NCBI GenBank assembly: GCA_037179515.1
Contig: JAXCGZ010000077.1
Location: forward strand, 62,001 to 126,000
Direction of reading: 5' to 3'
Length of the DNA stretch: 64,000 bases
Origin: Halocaridina rubra
Lineage: Eukaryota > Arthropoda > Malacostraca > Decapoda > Atyidae
Below, in pieces: positions 21,925 to 35,275 of the stretch. Every line of letters starts with the position of its first letter. The stretch's first letter is position 1. The notes under the pieces were generated by a model, which was not told where the DNA came from, made no database searches, and saw only the letters and a program-made list of their open reading frames with translations. The position numbers and the translations under genes are program-made.

Positions 21925-22800
21925 AAGAAAAAAGTAAGTAATGGCAGTATTAACTTCAGACTCGTGTCAACAGGAACTGCTGAACAAGATGTTAGAGGAC
22001 TATGAGAACATCTTCAATGACCTCCCAGGCACTTCCACTACCCTTGAGCATCATGTCAGATTGACTGACCCAGAGCCATTTTGGCATTCCTATGGCCTTC
22101 CCTACCAGGTGTCCGTACAGCTGAAGGAAGATCTTGACACTTGGGTCCGTCTCAGAATAGTTGAAAAGAGCATTTCGCCTTGGTGTTTGCCATTACTGGC
22201 AGTGCGTAAGCAAGATGGCTGTCACAGGTTCTGCTTCAAATATCGTAAGCTTAACTCTTGTACCATCTTTGATGGTGAGTTCAATGCCAATGCTGCATAT
22301 TTTATCATTACTCTTCCAAGCAGGTTACCTGTCCAAATTGGACTACCAAGCCTCTAACAGCCGTTTCTACAAGATGTGATTTGTACCAGTTCAGGGTCAT
22401 GCCTTTTGGTATGGTGAATGCCCCTGGCTACTTCAGCCAGCTCATGAGGATAGTACTGAAAAACATCGACAATATTTCGCTGTATAGATGACATCCTGGT
22501 GCATTCTCAGGATTGGTCATTGCACCTCGAGACTCTTTGCAGAGTTCTAGCCCATATGAAACTGCATGAACTTAAGTTAAAGCCTTCCAAATGCGAGATA
22601 GGATTCACACAATTGCAGTATCTCGGCCACTTGGTAGGAGTTGGAATTATGTTTCCTTTACAGGACAAGGTGCAAGCTATAAAGGATATAGAGAAACCTG
22701 CTACTGACACTCAACTGTGATCATTTCTGGGTAGTGTTGACTACTACAACAGTTCATTCTATATTTAAATACTATCGTTGCCCTTTTGCAGCAAATGACC
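21925..22800 (+). pseudogene. pol: reverse transcriptase of copy 2 (broken)
   Basis: The N-terminal part (21941-22357) is open, with LEDYENIFNDLPG and FGVCHY-type frame alternates absent from the true frame. A deletion at about 22300-22370 removes most of the LDLASGFWQVPL region. The FGMVNAPG motif is visible near 22405. The YIDD box is disrupted by an indel near 22478-22490, and FTQLQYLGHLVG follows at about 22610. A stop at about 22718 precedes the last motif. Confidence 0.8.
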
Positions 22801-23345
22801 TCAAAGCGAGGTAAAACCTCTCCTGTTCAATGGACAGACGAGGCAGATAGAGCATTTTTCAAGCTCCGAGAAGCATTGGTGGGTGAGCCAGTATTGCAAC
22901 TGGTAAGCTCCGATTTTCCCTTCATCTTGCAGACCGACGCCTAAGATGAAGGCCGTGGTGCCTTGCCTCGCAAGGCTGGTCGGACAACCTAGTAGAAGTA
23001 GTTCCAGTGCGATATGCAAACCGCAGTCTTTGCCCTGTTGAGAGGAATTACTCCCCTGTAGAGAAGGAAGCTCTGGCTGCATTTTGGGCCATAAACAAAT
23101 TTGAAGTCCATCTGTATGGCCGACATTTTACACTGAGAACAGACCATCATCCTCTCCTGTATTTATAGACTGCAGACAAGTTGAATCCTTGGCTGAAAAG
23201 GTGGGCACTTTACTTGATTCTTTTCAAAGTCACTGCCCAACATGTTGATTGAAAGGACAATGACCTTGCTAATCTATTTAGTCGACGGTCGTCACCCTCA
23301 AATGAAAAAGTTATTGCTGTTAGCCTCAGCTTTACTAGTATGTAA
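22801..23345 (+). pseudogene. pol: RNase H of copy 2 (broken)
   Basis: LQTDA is followed by TAA at about 22942, with indels around the first motif. VEKEALAAFWAINKFEVHLYG (in part) and RTDHHPLL are recognisable at 23060-23160. A stop at about 23166 and the loss of the GKDND-type ending to RKDND complete the decay. Order and length match copy 1. Confidence 0.8.
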
Positions 23346-24017
23346 AGAATACTACTCTGATGTGTTGTTTATTTTTATGTTTATCGTTTCAATCTTTAAT
23401 ACTGTACTTGTTCATTTTAGCTTGCATGCATATTTCAGTTTGGTCATGAACTTGTAATATGGGTTTTGCTTTGTTTCCTATAGTATAGCATGTTTATACA
23501 CCCTTGTGGAACGTATCCATATCTATTAACGTTCCTTATGGAAGGCAAATAAAAAGAATATTTCCTTGATTGTAGTTCATATTCCCCTTTTGTGGGACCC
23601 TGAAATCCAGAACATGGCAGGAACCTTTAGTTTAGTGTTGAATAAGTGAAGCTGTTTTAAATCCAGTCACCTCTGTTAAGGACGACTATGTTCAAAATTT
23701 TCCTTTTACGTATATTGTATTTTTGTTTTATATATGATTGTGATTTTAATTTTCTTGAAATTGGAATTTGATGTCATTCCTTTTATTTTTTGCATATTGC
23801 TTTATGCTTTTTTTTTTATCAGAATGTGTTTACTTTTTTGATAGTATGATATGTTCCAGTGGTGGATCCCATTTTTTGCTGTTGTTCATTTGTTCTTTTC
23901 CCTTAAAAGGATCTTTCATCTCTCATAATAACACTGAAGTCACCATTAGTTCCTCTGTTCTTTTATCACCTTCTATGGTAGAATTTTGTTAATTTAATCT
24001 TCTCTAGAAAGGGACTT
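23346..24017 (+). other. 3' untranslated region and polypurine tract of copy 2
   Basis: It is homologous to 5318-5954, including agtatgatatgttccagt near 23845 and the purine tract ctagaaagggactt immediately before the LTR. Confidence 0.75.
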
Positions 24018-24152
24018 TGTGACAGAGTGTATTGCTCAGAGTCACCAGAGGCTGTAGTAGATGTTTTATTAGTTATTTAATTAACTTGTAACTGTGTATT
24101 CATTTCTTACTAAAAAGAAATCTTACTCATTGCATTTTGCAGAATATGACTC
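24018..24152 (+). repeat. Truncated 3' LTR of copy 2
   Basis: It starts TGTGACAGAGTGTATTGCTC and follows the LTR for about 135 bp to gcagaatatgactc, where LINE-F sequence begins. Everything 3' of this, including the TATA box, is missing. Confidence 0.75.
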
Positions 24153-24347
24153 TTTTTGTTATGAGTGTGACAACGGGACGGGCAAAAACTGCCCTAGTCA
24201 ATAAAGGCCTGGGCACAAGAAAACACCAAAACGGAGGAAAAGAAAAAGGTTAAGAACAAGGCAGATATGAACTGAAGTCACACAAAAGAAAACGACACAC
24301 ACAAAAAAAAAACAGTCAAAGTACAGAGGACCCAGAGATATGGAGGA

Positions 24348-24896
24348 CTAGGCCCTGAGATAACGATAGATCCGCTTTTTGAAGGATGCTACGTCATAAG
24401 AATTAGGAAAGACAGAAGGAGGAAGAGAGTTCCAAAGTCTGGAGGTAGATGGGAAGAAGCAGTCGCTGCGCTGACCAATCCGCGAGCTACAAATCTCCAC
24501 ACAGTACCTGAGAGATGAGGCAGCATGGCAAGTGTTACGCTGCCTCGGCAGTGTGGGAGGGATGCAACTCGCCAAGTCATCAGAGCAGCGATGGAAGTAG
24601 TAGCGATAGAAAAGAGAAAGGGAAGATACCGTACGGCAAAGAGAGAGAGAATCCAGATTAGGAGTAAGAGAAGGATCATTAATGAGTCTGATTTCCTTAG
24701 ATTCAACCCTATCATGGAGATAAGTATAAGAAGAAGCACCCCAGATGTGTGAGCAGTATTCTAAGCAGGGACGGATAAGACCTTTATAGATTTTTAGTAA
24801 CTGTAAAGAGGAAAAGTTATTACGAAAACGAAACAAAACCCCCAATTTTTTTGATGAAGATTTAAGAATTTGGATTATGTGATTCCTCCAAGACAA
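24348..24896 (-). pseudogene. LINE-F ORF2 C-terminal domain
   Basis: This 182-residue open piece contains MSWRNHIIQILKSSSKKLG, LKIYKGLIRPCLEYCSHIWG, RVESKEIRLINDPSLT and FFPSTSRLWNSLPPSVFP, the ending typical of this LINE type. It stops at 24348 and is followed by a ~190-bp 3' untranslated tail. Confidence 0.85.
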
Positions 24897-25170
24897 GTTA
24901 GAGACTATGTGGATTCCTAATATGTTGATAGAATTAAGAGAGTATATTTCGTTAGTTTCGAAGACAATAGGGTTATCAGGAGAAGAAGATAAAGAGATAT
25001 CCAGAAACTGTGTCTAGTAGGCATTGAATTTAACTAAATATTGAGTGCCCCACTTAGGTATCCTCTGGAAATCGTAGTTGAGAGTAGAAGAAAGAGTGAT
25101 ACGAGACTGATTGCGAGTAGCAGATGATTGTTGTGAAGAAAAGGCAGAGGAAACGAGAAGGGTAGAATCA

Positions 25171-25850
25171 TCAGCAAAGGCATGAAGAAGAGAAGAAGAT
25201 GGAGATTGTAGAGATCATTGATGAAGAGAAGGAACAGAGTAGGTGAAAGAAGAGAACCCTTTGGAACAACATGGTAATAGATAAAGGGCTAGATGTCGCA
25301 CCATCAACTACTACAGATGTAAGCTGTTCAGAAAGAAAACTGGATATCAGAGAACAGAAAGATGGAGTAAAACCATAAGCAGGGAGTTTGGCCAACAGAG
25401 CCTTGTGCCAGACTCTGTCAAAGCCTTAAAGATATCAAGGGTGACAACAAAAAATTTCCCATAGATCCTTAGAGAAGATGACCATACACGAGTTAAGATA
25501 GGACAGGAGGTCACCAGTGATTCTTGCCTTGTGGAAGCCGTACTGGTGATCAGAGTTAAGTAAGTTAGATTCAAGGCATTTCAAGAAGTGAGCATTGAGA
25601 AAAGTTTCGAAAACTTTAGCAATAGAGGAGGTTAGGGCAATAGGTAGGTAGGTTGAAGGAATAGAGCGGTCACCCTTCTTAGGAATAGGACTAGAGCATG
25701 CTTCCAAGATGAAGGATAGATACTGTTGACAGAATGAGGTGAAAAAGACAGCAAAGAATGGGAGCCAGTTCATCAGCAAACTTCTTAAGGAAATTTGCAG
25801 GGATACCATCGGGACCAGATGCCTTGTTCATCTTTAGCTAGCGTAGAACC
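25171..25850 (-). pseudogene. LINE-F reverse transcriptase core (broken)
   Basis: Visible are the PAKFLKKFADEL region, PIPKKGDRSIPSTYLPIALT, AKVFETFLNAHFLKCLE, QYGFHKARITGDLL and, after a frame change, AKLPAYGFTPSFCSLISSFLS and VVVDGATSS. The SGVPQGS-type segment is damaged near 25260. Stops and shifts occur throughout. Confidence 0.78.
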
Positions 25851-26019
25851 TTATGAACTTTGCATGAAGAAAGGATAAGTGAGGGCATAGGGTTAGAGAG
25901 GGGTAGAGAATGAGGGAAAGGTGCACTTGAATCGTTCATATAAGAGTTGGCAGAAAAATGAGGCCCAAAGATAGTGTCTTTGTCAGTGGGAGAGCAAGCT
26001 ATAGAACCATCAGGACGAA

Positions 26020-26238
26020 CTGTTGTTTAGATTCTCCAACCAAGGATGGGTGGAATGGATCATGGAGGACCCATAGGGCAGTTGCCAGCTGGCTCAGGCC
26101 CCAATCCCCCACTGTGGTGCCAGCCACAGCGGTAACCTCCCCGGTAAACAGCTTAATCTCTCTTGCCTGGTCGAGGCACGATTCGTCCACCTCGCAAATG
26201 CGAGGCCAGTGCATTACCACTGTACTAGCCAGGAGGCT
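26020..26238 (-). mobile_element. tRNA-derived SINE inserted in LINE-F
   Basis: On the minus strand it begins GCCTCCTGGCTAGTACAGTGG, with an A-box-like TAGTACAGTGG and a tRNA-like head, including an anticodon-arm-like hairpin (CCTCG, loop, CGAGG). A weak B-box-like region (GGACGAATCG) follows, then an unrelated body. It is flanked by ATCAGGACGAA (26009-26019) and ATCAGAATGAA (26239-26249), an 11-bp duplication with two differences. Its insertion cuts the LINE-F linker. Confidence 0.75.
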
Positions 26239-26317
26239 ATCAGAATGAATGAGAGGGGGAAAGCTTGAGTTGCAGAAGTTTTTATAGAGATTTTTGGCTA
26301 AGGACCAGAGGCATTTG

Positions 26318-27027
26318 TCAAGTGGGAGAGTAGTTTAGGTCATCAAATTTCCTTCCTATAAAGGAAGTCTTAGACCTTCGAATCTGAGCAGTACAGTAAT
26401 TCCCAGCTTCAATAAAAGCAAAGCGAGTTAGATCAGAAGGAGAGGCTTGGTAAGATCGGTGTGCCCGATTCCAGGCCTTGATAGCCATGGAGCAGGCACG
26501 GTCAAACCAAGGTATAGGAGGAGAGAAAGATTTTGTTAAAGAGGGGATGCACGCCTCCATTCCCGAGGTCATCTCTTAGCAACTTTTAGGGCTACTTGAT
26601 CAGGGTTGCGGGACAGAAAGCAGTAGTCATCACAAGGGAAGCCAAAGGGGAAGTTACGCAAATTTTCATGTTGGGTACGCTCAAAGTGCCAAAGGCGGTG
26701 CTGAGTAGGAGGGATTGGTGGAGGAGGAGCGAAAATGGATGAGATTGTGATCATAGAGTGGTCAGATTTGCCAAGAGGGGAAAGCACAGAATAAGAGAAG
26801 TTTGAAGAGTTAGAAGTAAGAAATAGGTCAAGAGTGTTTGCTGCATGTTCGTGACTATCAGGAACACGAGTAGGATATTTGATAATTTGCTCCAGATCGT
26901 GAATAATAGAGAAAGCAAGGGCCTCTCTTCCTCCCACATCAGTGTGAAAAGAATTAAGGTACTCACTGTGGTGTTCATTGAAGTTTCCAATGTATAGAAC
27001 TTCGGCATGTGGGTGAGAAGATAGCAA
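26318..27027 (-). pseudogene. LINE-F endonuclease C-terminal half and linker
   Basis: The open piece 26569-27027 contains LYIGNFNEHHSEYLNS (GDFN-type motif with Asp changed to Asn), IIKYPTRVPD, NTLDLFLTS and PLGKSDHSMI (the SDH motif). After a stop the frame continues at 26318-26572 with PPIPWFDRACSMAIKAWNRA, the linker between endonuclease and reverse transcriptase. Confidence 0.82.
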
Positions 27028-27035
27028 GGACTCAT

Positions 27036-29376
<2,341 letters not shown>

Positions 29377-30398
29377 AATTTTGATTATGGGAGACTTTGA
29401 TCATAAAGAGATAGAATGGATAAATCTTGACCCACACAGTGGTGAGGACTCATTCGGGGCAAGATTCCTAGATTGCGTACAAGGGAATTTCCTACACCAA
29501 CATGTAATGGAACCAACAAGGGCCAGGGGTGGGGATGAGCCATCACTACTTGATCTAGTGTTCACAGATAGAATGTTGGATATTAAAAAAATTGAGTATG
29601 AACCACCAATTGGAAAGAGTGACCACTGTGTGTTGTTGATGGAGTATATCATTGAAGATATTCTTCCTGAGAGTAGAGGCACTGAGGACATGAGGAGGAA
29701 CTATCCGAAAGGAGATTACATCAAAATGAATGAGCTTTTTGCAGTTATTGACTGGAGAACCTTATTTTACAACAAATCTGTACAAGAAATGTATGACATC
29801 TTTTGTGAGAAATATGGGAAGATAGTAGATTGCTGCATACCTGTCACCAAAGTAGGCGTAATTCATGCCAGAGAGAAATGGTTCGATAATGGGTGTAAAA
29901 GAGCTAAGGAGTGGAGACAAATGCTGGAAAAGGTATAGGAGGAGAAAAAACATAAATGCCTGGCAAACCTACAAAAGAGCAAGAAATGACTACCTAAGTA
30001 AAAGGAGAGAGGCAGAGAGAGACTATGAGAGGGACATCACCAGGAAGGCTAAAGAAAATCCCAAGCTTTTCCACAGCTTTATCAGAGGAAAACTGAAGGT
30101 AAAAGAACAGGTTTTAAGGCTAAAGAGAGCGGATGGAAGCATCACTGAGACGGATGAAGAGATCTGCAAAGAATTGAACAAGGAGTTTCAGTCAGTATTT
30201 ACAGTAGAAAATACCCCACCCCCTCAGATTGCAGTGATAGAAGCTCAAGGGCCGGTATTAGAGAACATCAACCTTACAGCCACAGAGGTATGCAAAGCGC
30301 TGATGGATTTAGATGTTCATAAAGCTACAGGTCCTGATGACATATCCCCTCACTGGAGTCGGGGGAGATTCCAAGATGCTGGAAACAAGCAAATGTGA
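29377..30398 (+). pseudogene. CR1-a endonuclease C-terminal half and RT N-terminal linker
   Basis: The reading starts ILIMGDFDHKEIEWINLD, where the family has GDFN, and continues with PTRARGGDEPSLLDLVFTD and IGKSDHCVLL (the SDH motif). The frame changes at about 29900-29940. It then reads KRARNDYLSKRREAERDYE, FIRGKLKVKEQVLRLKR and DVHKATGPDDISP. A deletion after DISP removes about 20 residues compared with copy b (32270-32370). The apparent earlier start at 29216 lies in LINE-D and is chance. Confidence 0.82.
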
Positions 30399-31711
30399 TA
30401 CCTATCTTCAAAAAGGGAAGGAGGGATACGGCTCTGAACTATAGACCAGTTTCCTTGACCAGCATAGTTTGCAAAGTTATGGAGAAACTACTAAGGAAGC
30501 ATATCTCTCTTCACTTGGAATCCTTCAACTTTTTGTCAGTGAGGCAACATGGCTTCAGAGAAGGTAGATCAACAGTAACAAACTTATTAGCTTTTTATGA
30601 TGAGGTAAGCCAAATCTTACAGGAAAGAGAGGGCTGGGCAGATTGCATATTCCTAGACTTCCAGAAAGCGTTTGACACTGTTCCACTTGGGAGACTTATT
30701 AGGAAGCTGCAATCAATGGCTAGAATAGGTGGAAATGTCTTGGAATGGATAAAAACTTACTTAAATGGAAGGGAACAGAGGGTTAGAGTAAGACACTCAG
30801 TGTCTGAATGGAGAAGAGTTAGTAGTGGAGTTCCACAGGGTTCAGTTTTAGGGCCACTTTTGTTCCTTGTATATGTAAATGACCTACCAGAGTTTGTAAA
30901 TTCATTCATGAATATGTTTGCAGATGATGCAAAGATTGTGAAGAAAGTAAAAAACGAGAATAATGGTAGAGAACTTCAGGAGTATCTAAATAATCTGCAT
31001 GAGTGGTCAGAAAAGTGGCTAATGAAATTCAATACTTCAAAATGTAAGGTAATGAGAATGGGTACAAGTGCAAGAAGGCCCAAGCTTGACTACTCGGTGG
31101 CTGGAGTACAACTTCAAGAGACAGAAAATGAGAGAGATCTAGGAGTAAACATACTGGCAGATTTGTCTCCAGAAATACATATAAATGGCATAGTAAGGGC
31201 AGCATATGCATTCTTATCAAATGTAAGGGTAGCCTTCAGGCACATGGACAAGGAAATGTTCAGAAATATTTATGTAACCTATGTGAGGCTAAAACTCGAA
31301 TATGCAGCCCCCTTTTGGAATCCACACTTGAAAAAGCACATAGCTAAGCTTGAAAAAGTTCAAAGACATGCCACGAAACTGGTGCCAGAAATACGCAATC
31401 TCAGTTATGGTGAGAGGCTGAGGGAATTAGACTTACCATCACTCGAAGCTAGAAGAGTGAGGGGGGATATGGTGACAGTCTTTAAATTCCTTCATGGTTA
31501 TGATAGAGTGGATAGGGATCGATATTTTGATATGGCTGGCTCTAGAACTAGAGGTCATAGTTTGAAGCTTGGTAAGAAAACTTTTTTGCAGGATGTAAGG
31601 AAATACTTTTTCAGTGTAAGAGTAGTTGATAATTGGAATTCGCTAAGCGAGGAGGTAGTTAATGCTATCTCAATCCATAGTTTTAAGGACAGGTATGATA
31701 AGTATCACTAA
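30395..31711 (+). pseudogene. CR1-a reverse transcriptase and C-terminal domain
   Basis: This 438-residue open frame is nearly the whole reverse transcriptase core. It has NYRPVSLTSIVCKVMEKLL, QHGFREGRSTVTNLL, FLDFQKAFDTVP, SSGVPQGSVLGPLLF, the FADD box at about 30916-30927, FNTSKCKVMRMG and ERDLGVNILADLSP. The C-terminal part has LEYAAPFWNPHLKKHIAKLE and RTRGHSLKLGKKTF, then VDNWNSLSEEVVNAISIHSF. The uninterrupted frame suggests this copy is younger than LINE-D around it. It lacks its own start because of the upstream break. Confidence 0.92.
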
Positions 31712-31802
31712 GTATAAAATGGAAGCGATCAGGAGACGGGAAGATACAGGCTTTTGGCTCTTTCCCGTAAAAACAATTAGGTAATCACAATTAGGTAATC
31801 AC

Positions 31803-31989
31803 ATTCAACTTGTCTTTCATCCTTTCTCGCATTCATCGTCTCTGCTCCATACACTGCTGTTGGCAAAATCACACTTTCATATATCCTTCTCTTTGCATTC
31901 ATTCCCAATTACCTATTTCTCATAATGTTTTCAACCATCCTAGAAATTTACTTATGTCTTTCACTCTAGAATTTACCTCTTCAACCACT
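31803..31989 (-). pseudogene. LINE-D segment 2
   Basis: Minus-strand translation contains VVEEVNSRVKDISKF, then after a frame change GMNAKRRIYESVILPTAVYG and AETMNARKDERQ. The YGAET motif lies just after the reverse transcriptase in RTE-like and related LINE proteins. It links segment 1 (33729-35040) and segment 3 (28773-29376) across the two CR1 insertions. Confidence 0.75.
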
Positions 31990-33728
31990 CATTTTCCACA
32001 GCTTTATTATAGGGAAAACTAAAGGTCAATGAACAGGTTTTAAAGCTAAAGAGAGCAGATGGAATCATCACTGAGTCGGATGAAAAAATTTGCAAAGATA
32101 TGAACAATAAGTTTCAGTCAGTATTTACATTACAAAATACCCTACCCCCTCAGATTGCAGAGATAGGAGCTTATGGGCCAATATTACAGTATTAGGGAAC
32201 ATCATATTTTCAGCCACAGAGGTATGCCAAGCACTGATGGAGCTAGATGCCCATAAAGCTACTGGTCCTGAAGATATATCCCCGTATGTAATTAAGAATT
32301 GCACTAAATCATTATCAGCAGCAGTATGATATCATATTTGAAAAGTCGCTGGAATCAGGTGAGATGCCAAGATGTTGGAAACAAGCGAACATGTTACCTA
32401 TCTTTAAAATGGGAGAGAGGGATACAACTCTAAATTATAATTCTATTTCCTTGACCAGGATAATTTGCAAAGTTATGGAGAAAATACTAGGAAAACACAT
32501 CTCCCTTCACTTGGAATCCTTCAACTTTTTGCCAGTGAGACAATATGGCCGATTCTTACAGGAAAGAGAGGGCTGGGCGAATTACATATTCCTAGACTTC
32601 CAGTAAGCATTTGATACGGCCCTATACGGAAGACTTATTAAGAAGCTGCAAGGAATGGCATGAATAGGTGGAAATGTCTTGAAATAGATAAAAACATACT
32701 TAGAAGGAAGGGAACAGAGGGTTAGAGCAAGATACTTTGTGTCTGAATGGAGAGGCGTTAGTTGCGGATTTCCACAGGGTTCAGTTTTAGGGCCACTTTT
32801 GTTCCTTGTATATGTAAATGACCTACCAGAGTTTGTAAATTCATTCATGAATATGTTTGCAGATGATGCAAAGATTGTGAAGAAAGTAAGAGACTAGAAC
32901 AATGGGAGAGAACTTCAGGTAGACCTAAATAGTTTGGATGAGTGGTCAAAAAACGGCTAATACAATTCAGTCTTTCTAAATGTAAGGTAATGAGAATGGG
33001 TGCAAGTGCAAGAAGGCCCAAGCTAAATTACCAAAAAACAGGAGTAGAATTTCAAGAGACAGAGAATGAGAGAGATCTAGGAGTAAACATCCTGGCAGAT
33101 TTTTGTCCAGAAATGCATATAAATGGCATAGTAAGGGTAGCGTATGCTTTTTTTTAGCAAATGTAAGGGTAGCCTTCAGGCACATGGGCAAGGAAATGTT
33201 CAGAAATATCTATGTAACCTATGTGAGACCAAAACTTGAATATGCAGCCCCATTTTGGAATCCACTCTTGTAAGAGCACATAGTTAGGTGGAAAAATTTC
33301 AGTGACATACCACGAAACCGGTAACAGAAATACGCAGTCTCAGTTATGATGAGAGGCTGAGGGAATTAGACTTACACTCGAAGATAGAAGAATTAGGGGG
33401 ATATGGTGATGATTTTTAAATTCCTTCATGGCAATGACAGTGTGGATAGGAATCAATATTTTGATATGGCTGGCACTAGAGCTAGAAGTCACAGTTTGAA
33501 GCTTTGTAAGAAAACTTCTTCGCAGGATTTAAGGAAGCACCTTTAAAATGTTAGAGTAGTTGATAACTGGAATTAACTCAGCGTGTAGGTAGTTAATGCT
33601 AACTTAGTCTATAGTTTTAAGGACAAGTATGATAAGTCTCACTGAGTACAAAATGGAACCAACCAGGAGATGGGAAGTTATGAGCTTGGTGCTCTTTCCC
33701 GTGAGCACAAGTAGGTTATTACAATTAA
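31990..33728 (+). mobile_element. CR1-type LINE, copy b (decayed)
   Basis: It is homologous to copy a from about 30070 to its 3' end. It keeps the region after GPEDISP that copy a lost (32275-32370), LNYNSISLTRIICKVMEK, the FPQGSVLGPLLF segment near 32770, the FADD box near 32860 and the end TRARSHSLKL near 33480. Many stops and indels, and a deletion of the QHGFREGRS region near 32550, show it is older than copy a. The tail acaagtaggttattacaatt is a degenerate form of the copy a end repeat. Confidence 0.82.
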
Positions 33729-34807
33729 TTAATTTATCGTGCATTCCTTGGTACGTGCAACCCTAGATGCTTGAAACTGTCAACTTCTTCAAGCAACTCC
33801 CCATTTCACTCTTACAGTCAATCTACCAACATTAACACTCCTCGTGCATCTCATGAATAATTTTATCAATATTCGATCCCAACTTCCTTCTTTCACACAA
33901 CCTAAAACTCTCAGTCACCAAGCGATTCACTTCATTTTCAGCATCAGACATCAGTGCTGTGTCATCCTCGAATAGTAATTGATACAAAATTCACAATCCC
34001 CCATATTCACCCACTAATTCCAAGCCTCTGTCTAATACTCTTTCACATATTTTCCTTACCACTCCATCCATATACACATTAACAGCCACGATGCAACTCT
34101 AAATTAAAATCAAAACCAATTACTCATACTATTCCCGACTAACACATGCTCTACTATTTATGTAAAAACTCTTCACTGCATTCAACAAACTTCCACTTAC
34201 GCCATACAAATGCAAAACACTCCACAACGCCTTTCTATCAACCCTGTCATATGTTTTCTCTAAATCCATAAAGTCCCTAAAAGTGTTCCTACCTTTCTCT
34301 AAGAATTTCTCATACACCTGTCTTACCACAAACACCTAATCCACACACCCTCTTCCCCTCCTGATCCCTCACTGTTCTTTGCCAATCATTCTCTCAGTAC
34401 ATTCCTAATACCCTCAATTAATACTCTTCCATATACCTTTCTAACTACACTTATCAAACTATTTCCTCTAAAACTATACACTCATACTTATCTCCTTTCC
34501 CCTTATAAATTGGAACTATACATGCACTCCTCCAATCAACTGGTACTCCCACTTTCCTGAAACATACATTTGACAACCTACCCATGCATTCCAATAATGC
34601 TCCCCACCTTTTGACAAGCAATCAATATGACACCCATCTGTCCCTGGTGCTTTACCTGCTTTCATTGCTTTCAATGCCAAATATACCTCTTTGTTATATC
34701 ACTATTATTCTTATTACCCAGCATTAGCATTCTCCATTCATTTCCCACAACCACAGTCTCAACCTCTCTATCATATTACTCATTAAACAGTTCCTTGAAA
34801 TACTTAG

Positions 34808-34886
<79 letters not shown>

Positions 34887-35040
34887 CCTTTATTTTTTTC
34901 TACTAGCAATTGCCCGTCTGCTCCTTTCACCCTCTCCTCCTTATCAGACTCATCTTTCTGCACTCTTTTCACTTCCTTTCCATAACATCTCGTTATTCTT
35001 TTTAAAATTTTCATTTATTATTATACTTATTCATTTATAG
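33729..35040 (-). pseudogene. LINE-D segment 1: reverse transcriptase of an RTE-like LINE
   Basis: Minus-strand motifs in order are KRVQKDESDKEERVKGADG and LLVEKNK, a RER repeat where the (CT)n tract lies, KYFKELFNE, GTDGCHIDCLSK, VPVDWRSACIVPIY-type sequence, then the open piece 34129-34335 with FRDFMDLEKTYDRVDRKALW, LHLYGVSGSLLNAVKSFY. A FADD-equivalent lies near 33970 (SNYYSRMTQH context, broken) and GELLEEVDSFKHLG near 33770. Several stops and shifts show age. It was cut by CR1-b and CR1-a. Confidence 0.78.
34809..34883. repeat. (CT)n microsatellite, 75 bp
   Basis: A pure CT run sits inside the LINE-D coding segment, exactly where the minus-strand protein would carry an Arg-Glu dipeptide. 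Antisense and sense open frames of Ser-Leu or Arg-Glu repeats across it are artefacts. Confidence 0.97.
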
Positions 35041-35181
35041 TAAGTATGCATGACTAATCACATATGTTGTACATAGTGCATGTATAGCTCATTTTAGTTA
35101 AAGGATATACAATCGAGAGTGAAATTTACTTCACTTAGCCCTTTGGTAATAAGCCATTCACCTCTTTGCAATAGCAGTAAT
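35041..35181. other. Unassigned short stretch
   Basis: AT-rich sequence between LINE-D segment 1 and a CR1 tail fragment; nothing recognisable. Confidence 0.4.
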
Positions 35182-35275
35182 GTGTTTACCTAATTGTGCT
35201 AACGGGAAAAGCCCAAAGCTCGTATCTTCCCATCTCCTGATCTGTTCCATTTTGTACTTAATGATAGTTATCACT
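35182..35275 (-). mobile_element. CR1 3'-end fragment (copy d)
   Basis: About 95 bp match the terminal part of CR1 copy a in reverse orientation: gtttacctaattgtgc, aagctcgtatcttccc and ctgttccattttgtactta. It is a very short 5'-truncated insertion. Confidence 0.75.

Larger units (their letters stand above)
18200..24152 (+). mobile_element. Gmr1-like LTR retrotransposon, copy 2 (both ends damaged)
   Basis: It has the same layout as copy 1: leader from about 18200, gag, integrase, reverse transcriptase, RNase H, 3' untranslated region, polypurine tract and the first ~135 bp of the 3' LTR. The leader from about 18215 aligns with the copy 3 leader (62340-61998 minus), but no primer binding site or 5' LTR is visible upstream. 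The 3' LTR is cut at about 24152 by LINE-F. Protease is deleted. Internal deletions also remove parts of integrase and reverse transcriptase, so this copy is more decayed than copy 1. Confidence 0.87.
24153..27035 (-). mobile_element. LINE-F: decayed Jockey/CR1-type LINE, 5' truncated
   Basis: On the minus strand, from right to left, it holds the C-terminal half of an endonuclease, a linker, reverse transcriptase and a C-terminal region. Order, spacing and a 3' end near 24153 (gtgacaacgggacgggcaaa on the plus strand) define one element. Frameshifts and a SINE insertion split it. The 5' part of endonuclease and any ORF1 are missing. The clade is uncertain: motifs place it among endonuclease-bearing LINEs of the Jockey or CR1 groups. 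Confidence 0.82.
29377..31802 (+). mobile_element. CR1-type LINE, copy a (5' truncated, fairly well preserved)
   Basis: It starts inside the endonuclease at a GDF(N) motif and runs through reverse transcriptase to a 3' end made of two copies of ACAATTAGGTAATC (about 31773-31802). This kind of short-repeat 3' end is a feature of CR1-group LINEs. It splits the minus-strand LINE-D between its YGAET and GVSR motifs. A deletion of roughly 70 bp near 30350 and a frameshift near 29910 break the ORF. Confidence 0.85.

Noticed and set aside
34627..35040. Open frame with a long Ser-Leu run, and its Arg-Glu antisense partner
   Set aside because: It crosses the (CT)n tract; the real coding sense is the minus-strand LINE-D, in pieces.
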